Notes under the pieces: generated by a model
What the model saw: only the letters and a program-made list of their open reading frames with translations
What the model was told of the DNA's origin: nothing
Database searches by the model: none
Position numbers and translations under genes: made by a program
NCBI GenBank assembly: GCA_022564935.1
Contig: JADFKM010000036.1
Span: 1-22,028, forward strand
From: Candidatus Dadabacteria bacterium
GTDB taxonomy: Bacteria; Desulfobacterota_D; UBA1144; Nemesobacterales; JADFKM01
Reading direction: 5' to 3'
Length of the DNA stretch: 22,028 bases
Shown here: piece by piece, positions 8,242 to 16,190 of the stretch
Position numbering within the stretch: position 1 is the first letter of the stretch
Layout of the letters: each line of letters begins with the position of its first letter

Positions 8242-8433
8242 ATGGCGCTTCCAAAGAGAAAACAGTCAAAAGCAAAGTCAAGGAAAAGGAGGTCTCACTA
8301 CAAGCTTAAGGCCCCGGGCATGTCGCTTTGCGTCAACTGCGGCGAGTTTAAGCCTCCCCACAGGGCATGTCCGAGCTGCGGATATTACAAGGGCGAAATT
8401 TATAAGAAAGAAGAGGCCGCCGAAGAGGAGTAA
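8242..8433 (+). CDS. rpmF: 50S ribosomal protein L32
   Basis: This 63-residue protein starts with the universal MALPKRKQSKAKSRKRR and has a zinc ribbon of two CxxC pairs (Cys30/Cys33 in SLCVNCGE and Cys43/Cys46 in RACPSCGYY), so it is the zinc-containing form. It belongs to the large ribosomal subunit. An AAGGAGAG site sits 4-6 nt upstream of the ATG. The tail is strongly acidic (KKEEAAEEE), slightly longer than in many L32 proteins. Its place between yceD and plsX is the common arrangement that ties ribosome production to lipid synthesis. Confidence 0.97.
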   Translation: MALPKRKQSKAKSRKRRSHYKLKAPGMSLCVNCGEFKPPHRACPSCGYYKGEIYKKEEAAEEE

Positions 8434-8442
8434 CTCCCCGGT

Positions 8443-9477
8443 ATGAAGATCTCTCTTGACGCTATGGGTGGTGATTTTGCCCCGAGGGCAGTCATTGAGG
8501 GCTCGCTCCTCGCTGCGGAGGAGATCGAAAGCTCCATTATTCTTGTCGGCAGGGAAGAGGATATCAGGGCTCATATGAGTGAGCTGGGCGCCAAGAAACC
8601 AGAGAGCATCGAGATAGTGAATTCCACAGAAGTGATCGATATGGGCGAGCCGCTTTCGAGGGCTCTCAGGAAGAGAGATTCTTCCATAAGGGTCGCTGCA
8701 AATCTGGTTAAAAGCGGGAGGGCCGAAGCTTTTGTCAGCATGGGTCACTCAGGGGCCGTTATGGCTGCGGGCATTATTACTCTGGGCAAGATCCCGGGTG
8801 TTGAGCGTCCGGCTTTAGCAACGCTTATTCCGACCATAAAGGGCACGTCTGCGTTGATTGACGTGGGCGCCAATGTAGACTCTAAGCCCGTCAATTTGCT
8901 TCAATTTGCCCTGATGGGCCGCGCGTTTATAAAAGCGGCCATTGAGAAGGAAAACCCCACCGTCGGCCTTCTCAGCAACGGAGAGGAGGATATAAAGGGA
9001 AACGACATTACAAAACAGGCTCACAACTTGCTCAAGAACAACATCACTAACTACGTCGGTTACGTCGAAGGCAAGGACATACTACTTGGAGATGTGGATA
9101 TAATTGTTTGCGACGGGTTTGTGGGAAACATTATCCTCAAAATGGGTGAAGGCTTCGTCGAGCTGCTCCCCAGATTTATTATGAAAAAGATTGAAGGATT
9201 ATCCGAGGGAGAAGGGGCTCGGCCGTCCCTTGAATATATGTCTTCGCTGGATGAGTTTGACCGCCTCGTGCGCGAGAACTTCGATTACAACCAGTACGGC
9301 GGCGCACCCCTTCTGGGGATAAACGGTATTTGCATCTTGGGACATGGCCGCTCCAAAGCCACCGCCGTGAAGAACGCCATTCATATGGCCGAGGGGTTTG
9401 CCAAAGGACGATTGGTATGCGAAATGGAGAAGGAGTTTTCCAAACCGCCGACTCTTGGCAAACCTGTGATCAACTGA
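8443..9477 (+). CDS. plsX: Phosphate acyltransferase PlsX
   Basis: This 344-residue enzyme converts acyl-ACP and phosphate to acyl-phosphate, the donor for PlsY in glycerophospholipid synthesis. The N-terminus MKISLDAMGGDFAPRAVIEG is diagnostic. Other family blocks are VEIVNSTEVIDM-like residues (~61-70), GRAEAFVSMGHSGAVMAAG (~92-110), RPALATLIPT, DVGANVD and VCDGFVGNIILKMGEG (~223-238). It acts as a peripheral membrane protein on the cytoplasmic side. Length is normal. GAGGAG overlapping the end of rpmF serves as a somewhat distant Shine-Dalgarno. The gene just downstream is fabD, with no fabH between. Confidence 0.97.
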   Translation: MKISLDAMGGDFAPRAVIEGSLLAAEEIESSIILVGREEDIRAHMSELGAKKPESIEIVNSTEVIDMGEPLSRALRKRDSSIRVAANLVKSGRAEAFVSMGHSGAVMAAGIITLGKIPGVERPALATLIPTIKGTSALIDVGANVDSKPVNLLQFALMGRAFIKAAIEKENPTVGLLSNGEEDIKGNDITKQAHNLLKNNITNYVGYVEGKDILLGDVDIIVCDGFVGNIILKMGEGFVELLPRFIMKKIEGLSEGEGARPSLEYMSSLDEFDRLVRENFDYNQYGGAPLLGINGICILGHGRSKATAVKNAIHMAEGFAKGRLVCEMEKEFSKPPTLGKPVIN

Positions 9478-9489
9478 CTGTGTATTTAT

Positions 9490-10428
9490 ATGATAGCATT
9501 TGTATTCCCGGGACAGGGCTCTCAGTATGTGGGTATGGGAGAGGATTTGTTTGATGCCTTTCCCGAAGCCCGTCGCACGTTTGAAGAGGCGAGCGACGTT
9601 CTTGGTTTCGACCTTACACGGCTCTGTTTTGGCGGCGACCCTGGGGAGTTGGCACTGACCTCCAACGCGCAGCCAGCCATTTTGACCCACAGCGTTGCGG
9701 CGCTCAGGGCGCTTAAGGCACATACTGTGCTAGGCGCTTCATACATGGCGGGGCACAGCCTCGGGGAGTTTACAGCCCTTGTGGCCACGGGTGCTCTTGG
9801 ATTCGGCGATGCCGTGCGTGTGGTGAGGATGCGGGGGGAGTTCATGCAGCAGGCCGTGCCTCCCGGAGTTGGGGCGATGGCCGCCGTTCTCGGAACCCTC
9901 GACTCAAGTATTTACGAGATATGCGCTGAGGGATGTCATGAAAGCAGTTTCGTGAGCCCTGCAAACTTCAACGCCCCGGGACAGGTGGTTATCTCAGGGC
10001 ACAAAGAGGCGGTCGAGCGCGCCGGAGAGATAGCAAAATCGAGGGGAGCGCGAAGGGTTGTACATCTCGACGTCAGCGCCCCTTTCCATTGCAAGCTCAT
10101 GAATTCGGCGGCCGAGAGGCTTTCCGAAGTCCTGTATGAAGTGGAGGTAGGCGCTCTCGATGTGCCTGTAGTAACGAATGTCGAGGCCGAGCCGAATACA
10201 GATTCTTCGCGAGTTAAGCATCTTCTTTATGAGCAGGTGTCAAATCCCGTGATGTGGGATCGATCGGTGGTAAAGATGTCTCAGCTCGGGGTCGATGATT
10301 TTGTAGAGATTGGCCCCGGAGGCGTGCTTGAGGGGCTGATAAAAAGAACGGTAAAAGGGAGCAGGGTAACGGGAGTTGAGAAGGCTGAGCACATAGAGGG
10401 GATTAAGCGCAATGGACTTCAAAGATAA
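9490..10428 (+). CDS. fabD: Malonyl-CoA:ACP transacylase
   Basis: This 312-residue cytoplasmic enzyme loads malonyl groups onto ACP for fatty acid elongation. It starts with the family motif FVFPGQGSQYVGMG. The nucleophile elbow GHSLGEF puts the catalytic serine at Ser90; Arg115 (MRGEFMQ) binds the malonyl carboxylate, and His200 (SAPFHCKLM) completes the dyad. Near the C-terminus is the conserved VEIGPGGVL. The start has no obvious Shine-Dalgarno and lies 12 bp after plsX. The gene overlaps fabG by 17 bp, so the two are probably translated together. Confidence 0.96.
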   Translation: MIAFVFPGQGSQYVGMGEDLFDAFPEARRTFEEASDVLGFDLTRLCFGGDPGELALTSNAQPAILTHSVAALRALKAHTVLGASYMAGHSLGEFTALVATGALGFGDAVRVVRMRGEFMQQAVPPGVGAMAAVLGTLDSSIYEICAEGCHESSFVSPANFNAPGQVVISGHKEAVERAGEIAKSRGARRVVHLDVSAPFHCKLMNSAAERLSEVLYEVEVGALDVPVVTNVEAEPNTDSSRVKHLLYEQVSNPVMWDRSVVKMSQLGVDDFVEIGPGGVLEGLIKRTVKGSRVTGVEKAEHIEGIKRNGLQR

Positions 10429-11155
10429 AGTAGCGCTTGTTACAGGGGCGTCTAGGGGAATCGGCAGGGCGGTGGCCTTGAAGCTGGCCTCCTGCGGGGC
10501 GAGTGTGGTCGTGAACTACGCCTCAAATAAGGAACTGGCAGAGGAGGTGCTTGGTGAGATAGAGGCAATGGGCTCGACCGGACAGGTAAGGCAGTTTGAC
10601 GTGTCCGATTCCCTTCGGGTGAGAGAGGAGGTGAGCTCCATTGCCCGTGAGCTAGGCGGTCTTCACATCCTGGTTAACAACGCGGGGATTAATAGAGACA
10701 GTCTGCTCGTAAGGATGAAGGAAGAGGATTGGGATGAAGTGCTAACTGTAAATTTAAAGGGTATGTTTAATACGACAAAAATTGCGGCGAGAGTAATGAT
10801 GAAGCAGAGGTTCGGCAGGATAATAAACCTAACTTCGGTGATTGGTGAGATGGGGAATCCCGGTCAGTCCAACTATTCCGCCTCTAAATCAGGAATAATC
10901 GGCTTTACAAAGTCGGTGGCGAAAGAGCTGGGCCCCAGGGGCATAACCGTTAACGCCGTCAGCCCGGGCTTTATCGATACCGATATGACCAGGTCGCTCT
11001 CCGATAGCGTTAAGGAGCAGTATTTAAAGGGGATTGCGCTGGGCAGGTTCGGCTCACCGGAAGACGTTGCAGGAGTGGTTGCCTTTCTGGCCTCGGAGGA
11101 GGCCTCATACATTACGGGCGAAGTGATCAGGATAAACGGGGGAATTTACACCTAA
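10412..11155 (+). CDS. fabG: 3-oxoacyl-ACP reductase
   Basis: This 247-residue short-chain dehydrogenase performs the NADPH-dependent reduction of 3-ketoacyl-ACP. Visible are the nucleotide motif VTGASRGIGRAV (10-21), NNAGINRDS (89-97), Asn114, and the catalytic set Ser142, Tyr155 and Lys159 in the segment SVIGEMGNPGQSNYSASK. NAVSPGFIDTDMT follows, and the protein ends with the typical GGIYT. The ATG overlaps the end of fabD in another frame; AGAGGGG about 9 nt upstream can act as ribosome binding site. It is part of the fab cluster with acpP and fabF. Confidence 0.96.
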   Translation: MDFKDKVALVTGASRGIGRAVALKLASCGASVVVNYASNKELAEEVLGEIEAMGSTGQVRQFDVSDSLRVREEVSSIARELGGLHILVNNAGINRDSLLVRMKEEDWDEVLTVNLKGMFNTTKIAARVMMKQRFGRIINLTSVIGEMGNPGQSNYSASKSGIIGFTKSVAKELGPRGITVNAVSPGFIDTDMTRSLSDSVKEQYLKGIALGRFGSPEDVAGVVAFLASEEASYITGEVIRINGGIYT

Positions 11156-11181
11156 GGAAATAACCACTGGAGGAATATGAT

Positions 11182-11418
11182 ATGTCAGCCGAAATTATTG
11201 AGAAGGTAAAAAAGATGGTCGCAAACCAGCTCGGCAAATCCATAGATGAAATTGAGCTTAAAGCGGCCTTTATCGAGGACTTAGGAGCCGATTCACTTGA
11301 CCTTGTCGAGCTGGTTATGGCTATGGAGGACGAGTTCGGCCTTGAGATTTCCGACGAGGATGCGGAAAAAATAATCACCGTCATGGACGCTGCTAATTTC
11401 GTTCTGGAGCGAAAATAG
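11182..11418 (+). CDS. acpP: Acyl carrier protein
   Basis: This is a 78-residue, highly acidic helical protein. The DSL motif in [12 protein letters not shown] places the 4'-phosphopantetheine attachment at Ser38. It carries growing acyl chains for FabD, FabG and FabF and is the acyl donor for PlsX. TGGAGGAA lies 7-8 nt before the ATG, a strong site that fits the high expression expected of ACP. A nearby ATG at 11177 is out of frame. The gene sits between fabG and fabF, the standard order. Confidence 0.98.
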   Translation: MSAEIIEKVKKMVANQLGKSIDEIELKAAFIEDLGADSLDLVELVMAMEDEFGLEISDEDAEKIITVMDAANFVLERK

Positions 11419-11420
11419 AT

Positions 11421-12656
11421 ATGGACCGAAGGGTTGTGATAACGGGTATCGGCCTGGTTACCCCACTGGGCGTGGGTAAGGATAAATCCTGGAATACCCT
11501 TTGCTGCGGGAAGTCCGGCATAGGGAGGATACAGAAATTCGACCCCTCCGCCCTTAAGACACAGATCGCCGGTGAAGTCCTTGACTTTAGCCCCCAAGAT
11601 TACATGGAGCCGAAGGAGGTCAGGAGGAGCGACCCTTTTATTCACTTCGCGATAGCCGCAACAAAGCTTGCCTTGGAGGACGCATCCCTCGAAGTTACCG
11701 AGGAGCTTTCCCCGCGTGTGGGCACGTTTGTAAGCTCCGGAATAGGGGGGCTTGAGTCCTTTTGCAAAAATGTGGTGGAGATGCACGAAAGGGGGCCTTC
11801 GCGCGTATCTCCGTTCTTCATCCCGTCCATGATAGCCAATATGGCAGCGGGCTACGTTTCGATCTATTACAACGCTAAGGGTCCGAGCAACTGCACTACC
11901 ACGGCGTGTGCCGCAAGCGCGCATGCGATTGGGGACTCTTCGAAGATCATTTCCCGCGGGGATGCGGATGTCATGATTGCGGGTGGCACCGAGGCTCCGC
12001 TGATTCCTGTGGCTATTGCCGGGTTTAATAACATGAAGGTGCTCTCGAAGAGGAACGACGAGCCCGAGCGGGCTTCCAGGCCCTTCGACAAGGAGCGTGA
12101 CGGTTTTATTATGGGGGAGGGCTCGGGGATTTTGATACTGGAGGAGCTTGAATTCGCCCGGAAGCGCGGCGCCAGGATATACGCTGAAGTACTGGGTTAC
12201 GGGATGAGCAGCGACGCACATCATATCACAGCCCCCTCTCTCGACGGGCCCGTGAGGTGCGTGAAGAGCGCGCTGAGAGATTCTAAGCTCAGTCCCGATC
12301 AGATCGATTACATTAACGCCCACGGCACATCCACTACCCTCAACGACGCAAATGAAACCCAGGTCATCAAGGAGATATTCGGCCCCCGCGCATACAAGAT
12401 CCCTATTAGCTCTACGAAATCGATGACCGGGCACCTTCTGGGAGCGGCTGGAGGCGTGGAGGGCGCGTTCACAGTGCTTGCGCTTGTTAACGGAGTGTTG
12501 CCTCCAACTATTAACCAGGAATATCCCGACCCGGAGTGTGATCTGGACTATGTGCCGAACGAAGCCAGGGACGAGAAAATAAAGATCGCCCTTACAAATT
12601 CTTTCGGCTTCGGCGGAACGAATGTCTCCATTGCCTTAAGGAAGTTCGATGGCTAA
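11421..12656 (+). CDS. fabF: 3-oxoacyl-ACP synthase II (KAS II)
   Basis: This 411-residue condensing enzyme elongates acyl-ACP with malonyl-ACP. The N-terminus RRVVITGIGLVTPLG is typical. The catalytic cysteine is Cys163 in TTTACAASAHAIGD, with His301 (NAHGTSTTLND) and His338 (STKSMTGHLLGAAGG) as the two active-site histidines and Lys333 nearby. The end NSFGFGGTNVSIALRKF is conserved. The triad is of the Cys-His-His type of FabF/FabB, not the Cys-His-Asn type of FabH. The gene begins 2 bp after acpP and overlaps rpiB by 8 bp. Confidence 0.97.
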   Translation: MDRRVVITGIGLVTPLGVGKDKSWNTLCCGKSGIGRIQKFDPSALKTQIAGEVLDFSPQDYMEPKEVRRSDPFIHFAIAATKLALEDASLEVTEELSPRVGTFVSSGIGGLESFCKNVVEMHERGPSRVSPFFIPSMIANMAAGYVSIYYNAKGPSNCTTTACAASAHAIGDSSKIISRGDADVMIAGGTEAPLIPVAIAGFNNMKVLSKRNDEPERASRPFDKERDGFIMGEGSGILILEELEFARKRGARIYAEVLGYGMSSDAHHITAPSLDGPVRCVKSALRDSKLSPDQIDYINAHGTSTTLNDANETQVIKEIFGPRAYKIPISSTKSMTGHLLGAAGGVEGAFTVLALVNGVLPPTINQEYPDPECDLDYVPNEARDEKIKIALTNSFGFGGTNVSIALRKFDG

Positions 12657-13113
12657 GAATGCATTGGCGATTGCCTGTGACCACGCCGGGCTGGAATTAA
12701 AGAACGAGGTGAAGAGGTATGTTCTCGAGTTGGGGTACGAGGTTGAGGATTTCGGCACCGACACCACCGAGAAGGTCGACTATCCCGACTTTGCTCGCGA
12801 AGTGTCCGAAAGGGTGTCTTCAGGACAGTATAAGAGGGGCATACTGGTCTGCAGCTCCGGGGTTGGAATGGCCATAGTCGCCAACAAGTACCCCCGCGTG
12901 AGAGCGGTTCTTGCCGGAGACGCCCATACGGCTCTTATGAGCAGAAAGCACAACGACGCCAACGTGCTCACCCTGGGAGCCAACATCACTCCTAAGGAGA
13001 AGGCCCTTGAGATCGTTTCGGTATGGCTCCGTACCGAGTTCGAAGGAGGCAGGCACGAAAAGAGGATAAACAAGATCAGAGACATCGAGAAAGAGGCGAA
13101 ACAAAACGAGTAA
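12649..13113 (+). CDS. rpiB: Ribose-5-phosphate isomerase B
   Basis: This 154-residue RpiB/LacA-family sugar isomerase interconverts ribose-5-phosphate and ribulose-5-phosphate. Key positions visible are Asp11-His12 (ACDHAGLELK), the catalytic Cys68 in CSSGVGMAI (the E. coli form reads CGTG), and HNDANVLTLGA (101-111). Length fits the family. The ATG overlaps the end of fabF, and AAGGAAG about 5 nt upstream serves as ribosome binding site. rpiB closing a fab operon is a known arrangement. The downstream gap has a T-rich tract but no convincing hairpin. Confidence 0.95.
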   Translation: MAKNALAIACDHAGLELKNEVKRYVLELGYEVEDFGTDTTEKVDYPDFAREVSERVSSGQYKRGILVCSSGVGMAIVANKYPRVRAVLAGDAHTALMSRKHNDANVLTLGANITPKEKALEIVSVWLRTEFEGGRHEKRINKIRDIEKEAKQNE

Positions 13114-13347
13114 GCACCCATTGATTCCCCCGCTTTTTTTATTTCCGCCCGTAAGGGTTACACAATAAGGCCTCCTCTTTAGGTTACGCTTCCCACAAAA
13201 TATTTTATCCCTCTGAAAAACGCCGATATTGTAGCGGCTGCTTCCTAGAATTCGGCTTGTATCCCTGGTATATAGTTTATTTATCCCCGCGCGCGTGTCT
13301 TTCTGATCAATTCTCAATAATTTGCTTTATTGAATGGGTGATCCGAG
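13114..13347 (+). promoter_or_regulatory. Intergenic region with the acnA leader: candidate -10 and nested palindrome
   Basis: This 234-bp gap shows no coding signal. Near its start, CCCCCGCTTTTTTT (~13125-13139) is a T-tract without a good hairpin, so termination after rpiB is uncertain. TGGTATATAGT (13266-13276) could give an extended or simple -10, but no -35 hexamer is evident. Just before acnA is a nested inverted repeat: GATCA (13305-13309) with TGATC (13339-13343), enclosing a perfect 7-bp stem TCAATAA (13314-13320) and TTATTGA (13327-13333) around the loop TTTGCT. The structure ends 4 bp before the acnA ATG and includes the only Shine-Dalgarno-like bases (GGGTG). It could be an operator or a translation-controlling hairpin. 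Confidence 0.45.
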
Positions 13348-16050
13348 ATGACCGAGAAAAATCCGTTTGACACAATCTCAACTCTAAATACCGGCTATGG
13401 CGAGGTTAAGTACTACTCTCTCGAGCGTCTGGGAAAGTCTGTAGGGGTGGATATATCCTCACTGCCGTTCTCTGTGCGTATTCTGCTTGAGAACGCGCTC
13501 AGGAACATGGATTCACCCCACGTCAACGAAGAGGATGTCGTATCCCTCGCACGGTGGAAGCCGTCGGTCTCCGACGCTTCGGAAATTCCCTACAAGCCCG
13601 CAAGGGTTATTCTTCAGGATTTTACCGGCGTCCCATGCGTGGCCGACCTGGCCGCGATGCGCTCGGTAGTCGAGAGGATGGGAGGGAACACTGAGCGCAT
13701 CAACCCCCTCGTGCCCGTCGACCTCGTCATCGACCACTCCGTCCAGGTCGATTTCTTCGGCACCCCGGAGGCGTTCGGCAAAAACGTCGAGCGCGAATAT
13801 GAGAGGAACCTCGAGAGGTACGCTTTCCTCCGGTGGGCGCAAAAGGCCTTCGATAAGTTCAGGGTCGTACCTCCGGGCACCGGGATTGTCCATCAAGTAA
13901 ACCTCGAATGCCTCGCAAGGGTCGTTCTGCTCACGGAGACGGACGGAGAAATGACGGCATATCCGGACACCCTCGTGGGCACAGACTCCCATACCACCAT
14001 GATCAACGGCCTCGGTGTTCTTGGCTGGGGAGTTGGCGGAATAGAGGCGGAGGCGTGCATGCTCGGCCAGCCCCTTTACATGCTCGTTCCTGAAGTCGTC
14101 GGCTTCAAATTGACCGGCAGCCTCGGTGAAGGTGTGACCGCTACCGACCTCGTTCTGACGGTGACTCAGATGTTGAGGCAGAAGGGAGTGGTCGGGAAGT
14201 TCGTTGAGTTCTTTGGAGCGGGGCTTAACAGGCTCGGGCTTGCCGACAGGGCTACGGTAGCCAACATGGCGCCTGAGTACGGCGCTACGATGGGGTTCTT
14301 CCCGTTGGATGGGGAGACCCTTCGTTATCTGAGCGGCACCGGCAGGGAAAAGATGCACGTCGAGCTCGTCGAGCTGTATAGCAGGGCGCAGAGCCTGTTC
14401 AGGGCGGACGAGGCGCCCGACCCGCTTTATTCGAGCCTGCTTGAGCTCGATATGGGCGATGTCGAGCCCTCTGTTGCGGGGCCCAGCCGTCCTCAGGACA
14501 GAGTGCCTCTCAGGGAGCTGAAAAGCTCGTATGGGGCGTTGATAAGGGAGAGGAATGGAAGCGAGCAGGAGATTAACAGGGCTGTAAGTGTAGATTTGGG
14601 GGGTAAGAAAGTCCAGGTTAAAAACGGATCGGTCGTTATTGCCGCAATCACTAGCTGCACGAACACGTCCAACCCTTCAGTTATGATAGGCGCCGGTCTT
14701 CTGGCCAAAAAAGCGGTCGAGGCCGGCCTCAGGGTGAGCCCCGCCGTAAAGACAAGCCTTGCGCCCGGCTCCGCCGTAGTTACCGAGTATTTGACCAGCT
14801 CCGGCTTAATGCCGTATCTCGAGAAGCTTGGGTTTAACCTGGTCGGCTATGGCTGCACCACTTGCATTGGGAACAGCGGGCCGCTTCCCGAGCCCGTTGA
14901 GCGGGCCGTGAGGGACGGCGACCTTACGGTGGCCGCCGTGCTGAGCGGGAACCGCAACTTCGAGGGGAGGATACAACCTCTTGTAAAGCTCTCCTACCTG
15001 GCCTCACCCCCTCTAGTGGTGGTATATGCCCTGGTGGGCACGATCGACATAGACGTAGTCAACGACCCTCTTGGAAAGGGCAGAGATGGCGGGGACGTGT
15101 ACCTTCGCGATATATGGCCCACACACGATGAGATTAAGAGCACGATGGAGAAAACACTCAACCCCGAGATATTCAGGGAAAGGTACTCCGAGGTGTTCGG
15201 GGGGGATGAGAGGTGGAGGGCTCTCCGGGTCCCGGAGGGCAGCCTCTACGAGTGGGACCCCGAGTCTACCTATTTACGGGAGCCGCCGTTCTTCAAAGAT
15301 TTCGGACTCGACGCGCCCCCGCTCGAGGACATAAAGGGGGCCCGCATGCTCGCTCTTCTCGGCGACTCGGTTACCACAGACCATATTTCCCCCGCAGGGG
15401 CCATACCAAAGGACGGCCCGGCAGGCAAATATTTAATACAGCGCGGAGTGAGCCAGCGCGAGTTCAACAGCTTTGGCTCGAGGAGGGGCAACCACGAGGT
15501 GATGATACGCGGCACTTTCGCCAACATAAGGATTAAAAACTTCATGGCGCCCGGAACCGAGGGGGGCTGGACGAAGCTCCAGCCCGATGGGCAGGTCATG
15601 TCCATTTACGATGCAGCGCAGGCGTATAAGGAAAGGGGGACTCCGCTGATCGTCGTCGGAGGTAAGGAGTACGGAAGCGGATCCTCGAGGGATTGGGCTG
15701 CCAAGGGAACCATGCTTCTGGGCGTAAAGGCCGTCATTGCCGAGAGTTTTGAGAGGATACACAGGAGCAATCTCGTGGGTATGGGCGTCCTGCCACTGCA
15801 GTTCGCAGAGGGGGAGAACGGCGGAACGTGGAAGATGGACGGCACCGAGGAGTTCTCGATCGATGGGATCGCCCGTGGACTTGAGCCCAAGAAGAGGCTT
15901 ACTGTACTTATGAAGCGCTCAGGCGGCTCTCTGGAAAAAATCGAGGTGATTTGCAGGCTCGATAGCCCCGTTGAGGTGGACTATTTCACTAATTCAGGAA
16001 TCCTGCAGACCGTTTTAAGGGACATGTTGAGATCGAATGGAGGCGAATAA
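13348..16050 (+). CDS. acnA: Aconitate hydratase A
   Basis: This 900-residue monomeric [4Fe-4S] enzyme isomerises citrate to isocitrate in the TCA cycle. The cluster cysteines are Cys437 (ITSCTNTSNP) and Cys503/Cys506 (GYGCTTCIGNSGP), the same numbers as in animal IRP1, to which AcnA is related. Other blocks are VILQDFTGVPCVADLAAMR, DLVIDHSVQVD, PDTLVGTDSHTTM and LGDSVTTDHISPAG. The C-terminal swivel domain has YGSGSSRDWAAKG with the catalytic Ser/Arg and AESFERIHRSNLVGMG. It is full length. Only a weak GGGTG site precedes the ATG. It is likely monocistronic: a wide gap precedes it and an intrinsic terminator follows. AcnA-type enzymes can lose the cluster and bind mRNA in some bacteria; whether this one does is unknown. 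Confidence 0.97.
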   Translation: MTEKNPFDTISTLNTGYGEVKYYSLERLGKSVGVDISSLPFSVRILLENALRNMDSPHVNEEDVVSLARWKPSVSDASEIPYKPARVILQDFTGVPCVADLAAMRSVVERMGGNTERINPLVPVDLVIDHSVQVDFFGTPEAFGKNVEREYERNLERYAFLRWAQKAFDKFRVVPPGTGIVHQVNLECLARVVLLTETDGEMTAYPDTLVGTDSHTTMINGLGVLGWGVGGIEAEACMLGQPLYMLVPEVVGFKLTGSLGEGVTATDLVLTVTQMLRQKGVVGKFVEFFGAGLNRLGLADRATVANMAPEYGATMGFFPLDGETLRYLSGTGREKMHVELVELYSRAQSLFRADEAPDPLYSSLLELDMGDVEPSVAGPSRPQDRVPLRELKSSYGALIRERNGSEQEINRAVSVDLGGKKVQVKNGSVVIAAITSCTNTSNPSVMIGAGLLAKKAVEAGLRVSPAVKTSLAPGSAVVTEYLTSSGLMPYLEKLGFNLVGYGCTTCIGNSGPLPEPVERAVRDGDLTVAAVLSGNRNFEGRIQPLVKLSYLASPPLVVVYALVGTIDIDVVNDPLGKGRDGGDVYLRDIWPTHDEIKSTMEKTLNPEIFRERYSEVFGGDERWRALRVPEGSLYEWDPESTYLREPPFFKDFGLDAPPLEDIKGARMLALLGDSVTTDHISPAGAIPKDGPAGKYLIQRGVSQREFNSFGSRRGNHEVMIRGTFANIRIKNFMAPGTEGGWTKLQPDGQVMSIYDAAQAYKERGTPLIVVGGKEYGSGSSRDWAAKGTMLLGVKAVIAESFERIHRSNLVGMGVLPLQFAEGENGGTWKMDGTEEFSIDGIARGLEPKKRLTVLMKRSGGSLEKIEVICRLDSPVEVDYFTNSGILQTVLRDMLRSNGGE

Positions 16051-16107
16051 TTGTGCTACGTCTGCACTCAAGCGCTGTTAGTGATGATGGATCGTGAAGC
16101 ATAAAAT

Positions 16108-16133
16108 CTGCCCAAACCGGGCAGTTGTTTTTT
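16108..16133 (+). terminator. Rho-independent terminator after acnA
   Basis: CTGCCC (16108-16113) and GGGCAG (16119-16124) form a perfect 6-bp GC-rich stem with a 5-nt AAACC loop, followed by TTGTTTTTT (16125-16133). It lies 58 bp after the acnA stop and should end that transcript before icd. The last T residues are part of a 10-bp palindrome TTTCCGGAAA (16131-16140). Confidence 0.88.
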
Positions 16134-16164
16134 CCGGAAATCCATGTAGTATTCAGTCCCGTTT

Positions 16165-16190
16165 TATAGTTAAGGAAAGAGAGGTGTGTA
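16165..16190 (+). promoter_or_regulatory. Candidate -10 element and ribosome binding site of icd
   Basis: TATAGT (16165-16170, 5/6 to consensus) lies between the acnA terminator and icd. No good -35 hexamer is found 16-18 bp upstream, so it may depend on an activator or be incidental. AGAGAGG (16178-16184) is 6 nt before the icd ATG at 16191. A promoter in this gap is expected because of the terminator upstream. Confidence 0.35.

Noticed and set aside
11127-12434. 435-codon open frame on the - strand opposite acpP and fabF
   Set aside because: It lies entirely antisense to well-conserved genes, has no recognisable domain and no ribosome binding site; it is a by-product of codon composition.
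13125-13139. Intrinsic terminator after rpiB
   Set aside because: There is a T-tract but only a 3-4 bp possible stem, too weak to call.
12820-13317. - strand frame reaching into the rpiB-acnA gap, with a TAAAGAGGAGG-like purine run nearby
   Set aside because: Most of it is antisense to rpiB, the protein has no recognisable features, and the purine run does not sit at a proper distance from its start.
13513-14358. 281-codon open frame on the - strand opposite acnA
   Set aside because: Mirrors the codon structure of acnA; no motif or start signal.
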